Assembly: GCA_030690515.1 (NCBI GenBank)
Contig: JAUYGP010000447.1
Coordinates: 1 to 16,416, forward strand
Direction of reading: 5' to 3'
Length of the DNA stretch: 16,416 bases
From: Giesbergeria sp.
GTDB taxonomy: Bacteria > Pseudomonadota > Gammaproteobacteria > Burkholderiales > Burkholderiaceae_C
Shown here: positions 15,097-16,416 of the stretch, piece after piece
How the letters are laid out: the number at the start of each line of letters is the position of its first letter
Numbering within the stretch: the first letter of the stretch is position 1
Program-made: the position numbers and the translations under genes
The notes under the pieces: model-generated
Told to the model about the DNA's origin: nothing
Databases searched by the model: none
What the model saw: only the letters and a program-made list of their open reading frames with translations

Positions 15097-16416
15097 TCAA
15101 GGCAAGTCCTTGTTCACCTCAGGCTCCGCCGTATTGCGCGGCCCCACGGTGCCCAGGCGGCTTTTGAGCGACTGGGGCTGGCCCGTGATGAGCGCCGCGT
15201 AGTTGGTGGTGTTGGCCAGCACCTTCTTCACGTAGTCGCGCGTCTCGGTAAAGGGCACGTTCTCGGCCCAGATGGCGGCGTCGAGCACGGCGCCATTGCG
15301 CCAGCTGCGTGGGCGGCCCGGGCCTGCGTTGTAGGCGGCGGCGGCCAGGGGCATGGAGCCGGCAAAGTCGTCCAGCGCCAGCTTGAGGTAGGCCGTGCCG
15401 ATGGCGATGTTGGTGTCGCGCTGGCTGAGCTGCTCGGGCCGGAAATCGGTCAGGCCGATCTTTTTGGCGGTCCAGCGCGCCGTGGCAGGCATCACCTGCA
15501 TCAGGCCCGAGGCACCCACATGCGAGCGCGCGTCCATGATGAAGCGGCTTTCCTGCCGGATCAGGCCGTACACATAGGCCGGGTCCAGCCCGATGGCCTG
15601 GGCCCGCTCGACCACGGCGCTCTGGAACGGCATGGGAAAGCGCTGCTGCATATCGATCAGGCTGCGCGTGCGTTCGCTGGTGTTGATGCAGCGGTCCCAC
15701 ACCTGCTGCTGGCAGGCGAAGTCGGCTGCGGCCAGCAGGGCGCGGTCGGACATACCGCCGTTGTCGTGCAGGTTGGTGGTGTAGTTCCACTCGCGCACGC
15801 CCTCGGATCGCAAGCCCATCAAGATCGCGTACAGCCCCCGGTTCAGGCCCAGGTTGGCTTTGGCAGCGGCCTTTTCCTCGTCGGTCAGGGGCGCGGGCGT
15901 GGGGGGCAGCGTGACGCGCTGGCCCAGTTCTTCCAGCGCCAGTTGCTCATAGAACCCGCGCGTGCCCGCAATGCCTTGCAATAGCCGCTGCGCCTGTGCG
16001 CGCTCGGCCTCCTGGGGGCGGCCGGCCAACAGGGCGCGGGCTTTCCAGTACACCCAGGTGCTGTCCTGGCGGGCTTCTTCGCTCATGGCGTCGACCGCCT
16101 TGCGCACCACGGTCCACTGGCCTGCGCGCAGTGCAGCGCGCACCTTCCAGGCGAGCTGGTCGTCACTCAAGTCGGTGTCACGGGTCACATTGGCAAAGTA
16201 GCCGTTCGCGTCGGGCGAGAGCCGCTGCGCGGCCGCCTTGCCCATCACGCCCCAGGCCCAGTTGCGCTCTTCGGGGGAGAGGTGCACGCCCCATTTGCTG
16301 TCGAGTTGCGCAGCGGCGGAATCGACATCGCTGGTGGCCAGCTTGATGAGCGCGAGCAACACCAGTTCCTGGCGCACCTTGCCACCCGCCGTGGAATGGG
16401 CGCGCAGGTATTTGGT
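15097..16416 (-). CDS. slt: Soluble lytic murein transglycosylase, C-terminal part (5' end outside window)
   Basis: The frame stays open to the right edge, so at least 439 residues are present of a family that is usually about 640. The N-terminal visible part is an alpha-helical superhelix (WAWGVMGKAAAQRLS, WVYWKARALLAG) typical of the Slt70 U-domain. The C-terminal catalytic domain has RQESRF with the catalytic Glu encoded at 15550-15552, GASGLMQVMPATA and AAAYNAGPGR, the three hallmark SLT motifs. The enzyme cleaves peptidoglycan glycan strands in the periplasm, forming 1,6-anhydromuramic ends. The signal peptide would be in the missing N-terminus. The stop is at 15097, followed by a hairpin element. 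Confidence 0.92.
   Translation of the reverse strand, partial: TKYLRAHSTAGGKVRQELVLLALIKLATSDVDSAAAQLDSKWGVHLSPEERNWAWGVMGKAAAQRLSPDANGYFANVTRDTDLSDDQLAWKVRAALRAGQWTVVRKAVDAMSEEARQDSTWVYWKARALLAGRPQEAERAQAQRLLQGIAGTRGFYEQLALEELGQRVTLPPTPAPLTDEEKAAAKANLGLNRGLYAILMGLRSEGVREWNYTTNLHDNGGMSDRALLAAADFACQQQVWDRCINTSERTRSLIDMQQRFPMPFQSAVVERAQAIGLDPAYVYGLIRQESRFIMDARSHVGASGLMQVMPATARWTAKKIGLTDFRPEQLSQRDTNIAIGTAYLKLALDDFAGSMPLAAAAYNAGPGRPRSWRNGAVLDAAIWAENVPFTETRDYVKKVLANTTNYAALITGQPQSLKSRLGTVGPRNTAEPEVNKDLP

Overview
The window looks like chromosomal DNA from a beta-proteobacterium of the Comamonadaceae (the Acidovorax, Rhodoferax, Polaromonas and Hydrogenophaga neighbourhood). The reasons are high GC with dense G/C third positions, the sequence types of PhhA, FadD and the soluble lytic transglycosylase, and two kinds of short intergenic element that I associate with that family: a GCTAGCGCTT / AAGCGCTAG hairpin element and a GC-rich hairpin after fadD. 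The genus call is an inference. I see no tRNA, rRNA, IS element, prophage or CRISPR array. The longest stretch without a gene is about 170 bases.

Left edge (1-401): the 3' end of a phenylalanine 4-monooxygenase gene on the + strand, then a convergent intergenic region with hairpins. Centre left (402-9628, all minus strand): an apparent three-gene unit transcribed right to left. It holds an APS kinase (CysC type, makes PAPS), a PAPS-dependent sulfotransferase whose start overlaps the kinase stop by 11 bases, and, 70 bases further on, a giant 2584-residue surface or secreted protein. The giant protein has a DUF4347 head, a glycine-rich beta-helix-like section, ten tandem domains of about 120 residues, two SwmB-like domains, a proline linker, RTX calcium-binding nonapeptides and a DUF4214-like C-terminus. 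A perfect 22-base palindrome lies upstream of the kinase gene.

Centre right (9759-11440): a membrane-anchored alpha/beta hydrolase (minus) and a divergent conserved hypothetical gene (+), separated by about 53 bases. Right (11512-16416): a FadD-type long-chain acyl-CoA ligase (+), a GC-rich hairpin element, an MBL-fold hydrolase (+), a convergent glutathione S-transferase (minus), a family-type hairpin element, and the C-terminal part of a soluble lytic murein transglycosylase (minus) running off the right edge.

The part most worth attention is the kinase, sulfotransferase and giant protein unit. It puts supply of activated sulfate, a sulfotransferase and a very large export substrate with a Tyr-Asp/Asn in every tandem domain under apparently common control. 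This raises the untested idea of a sulfated adhesin or a sulfated associated surface polymer. No type I secretion genes for the giant protein are in the window, so its exporter must be encoded elsewhere. The remaining genes are ordinary metabolic and cell-wall housekeeping functions.
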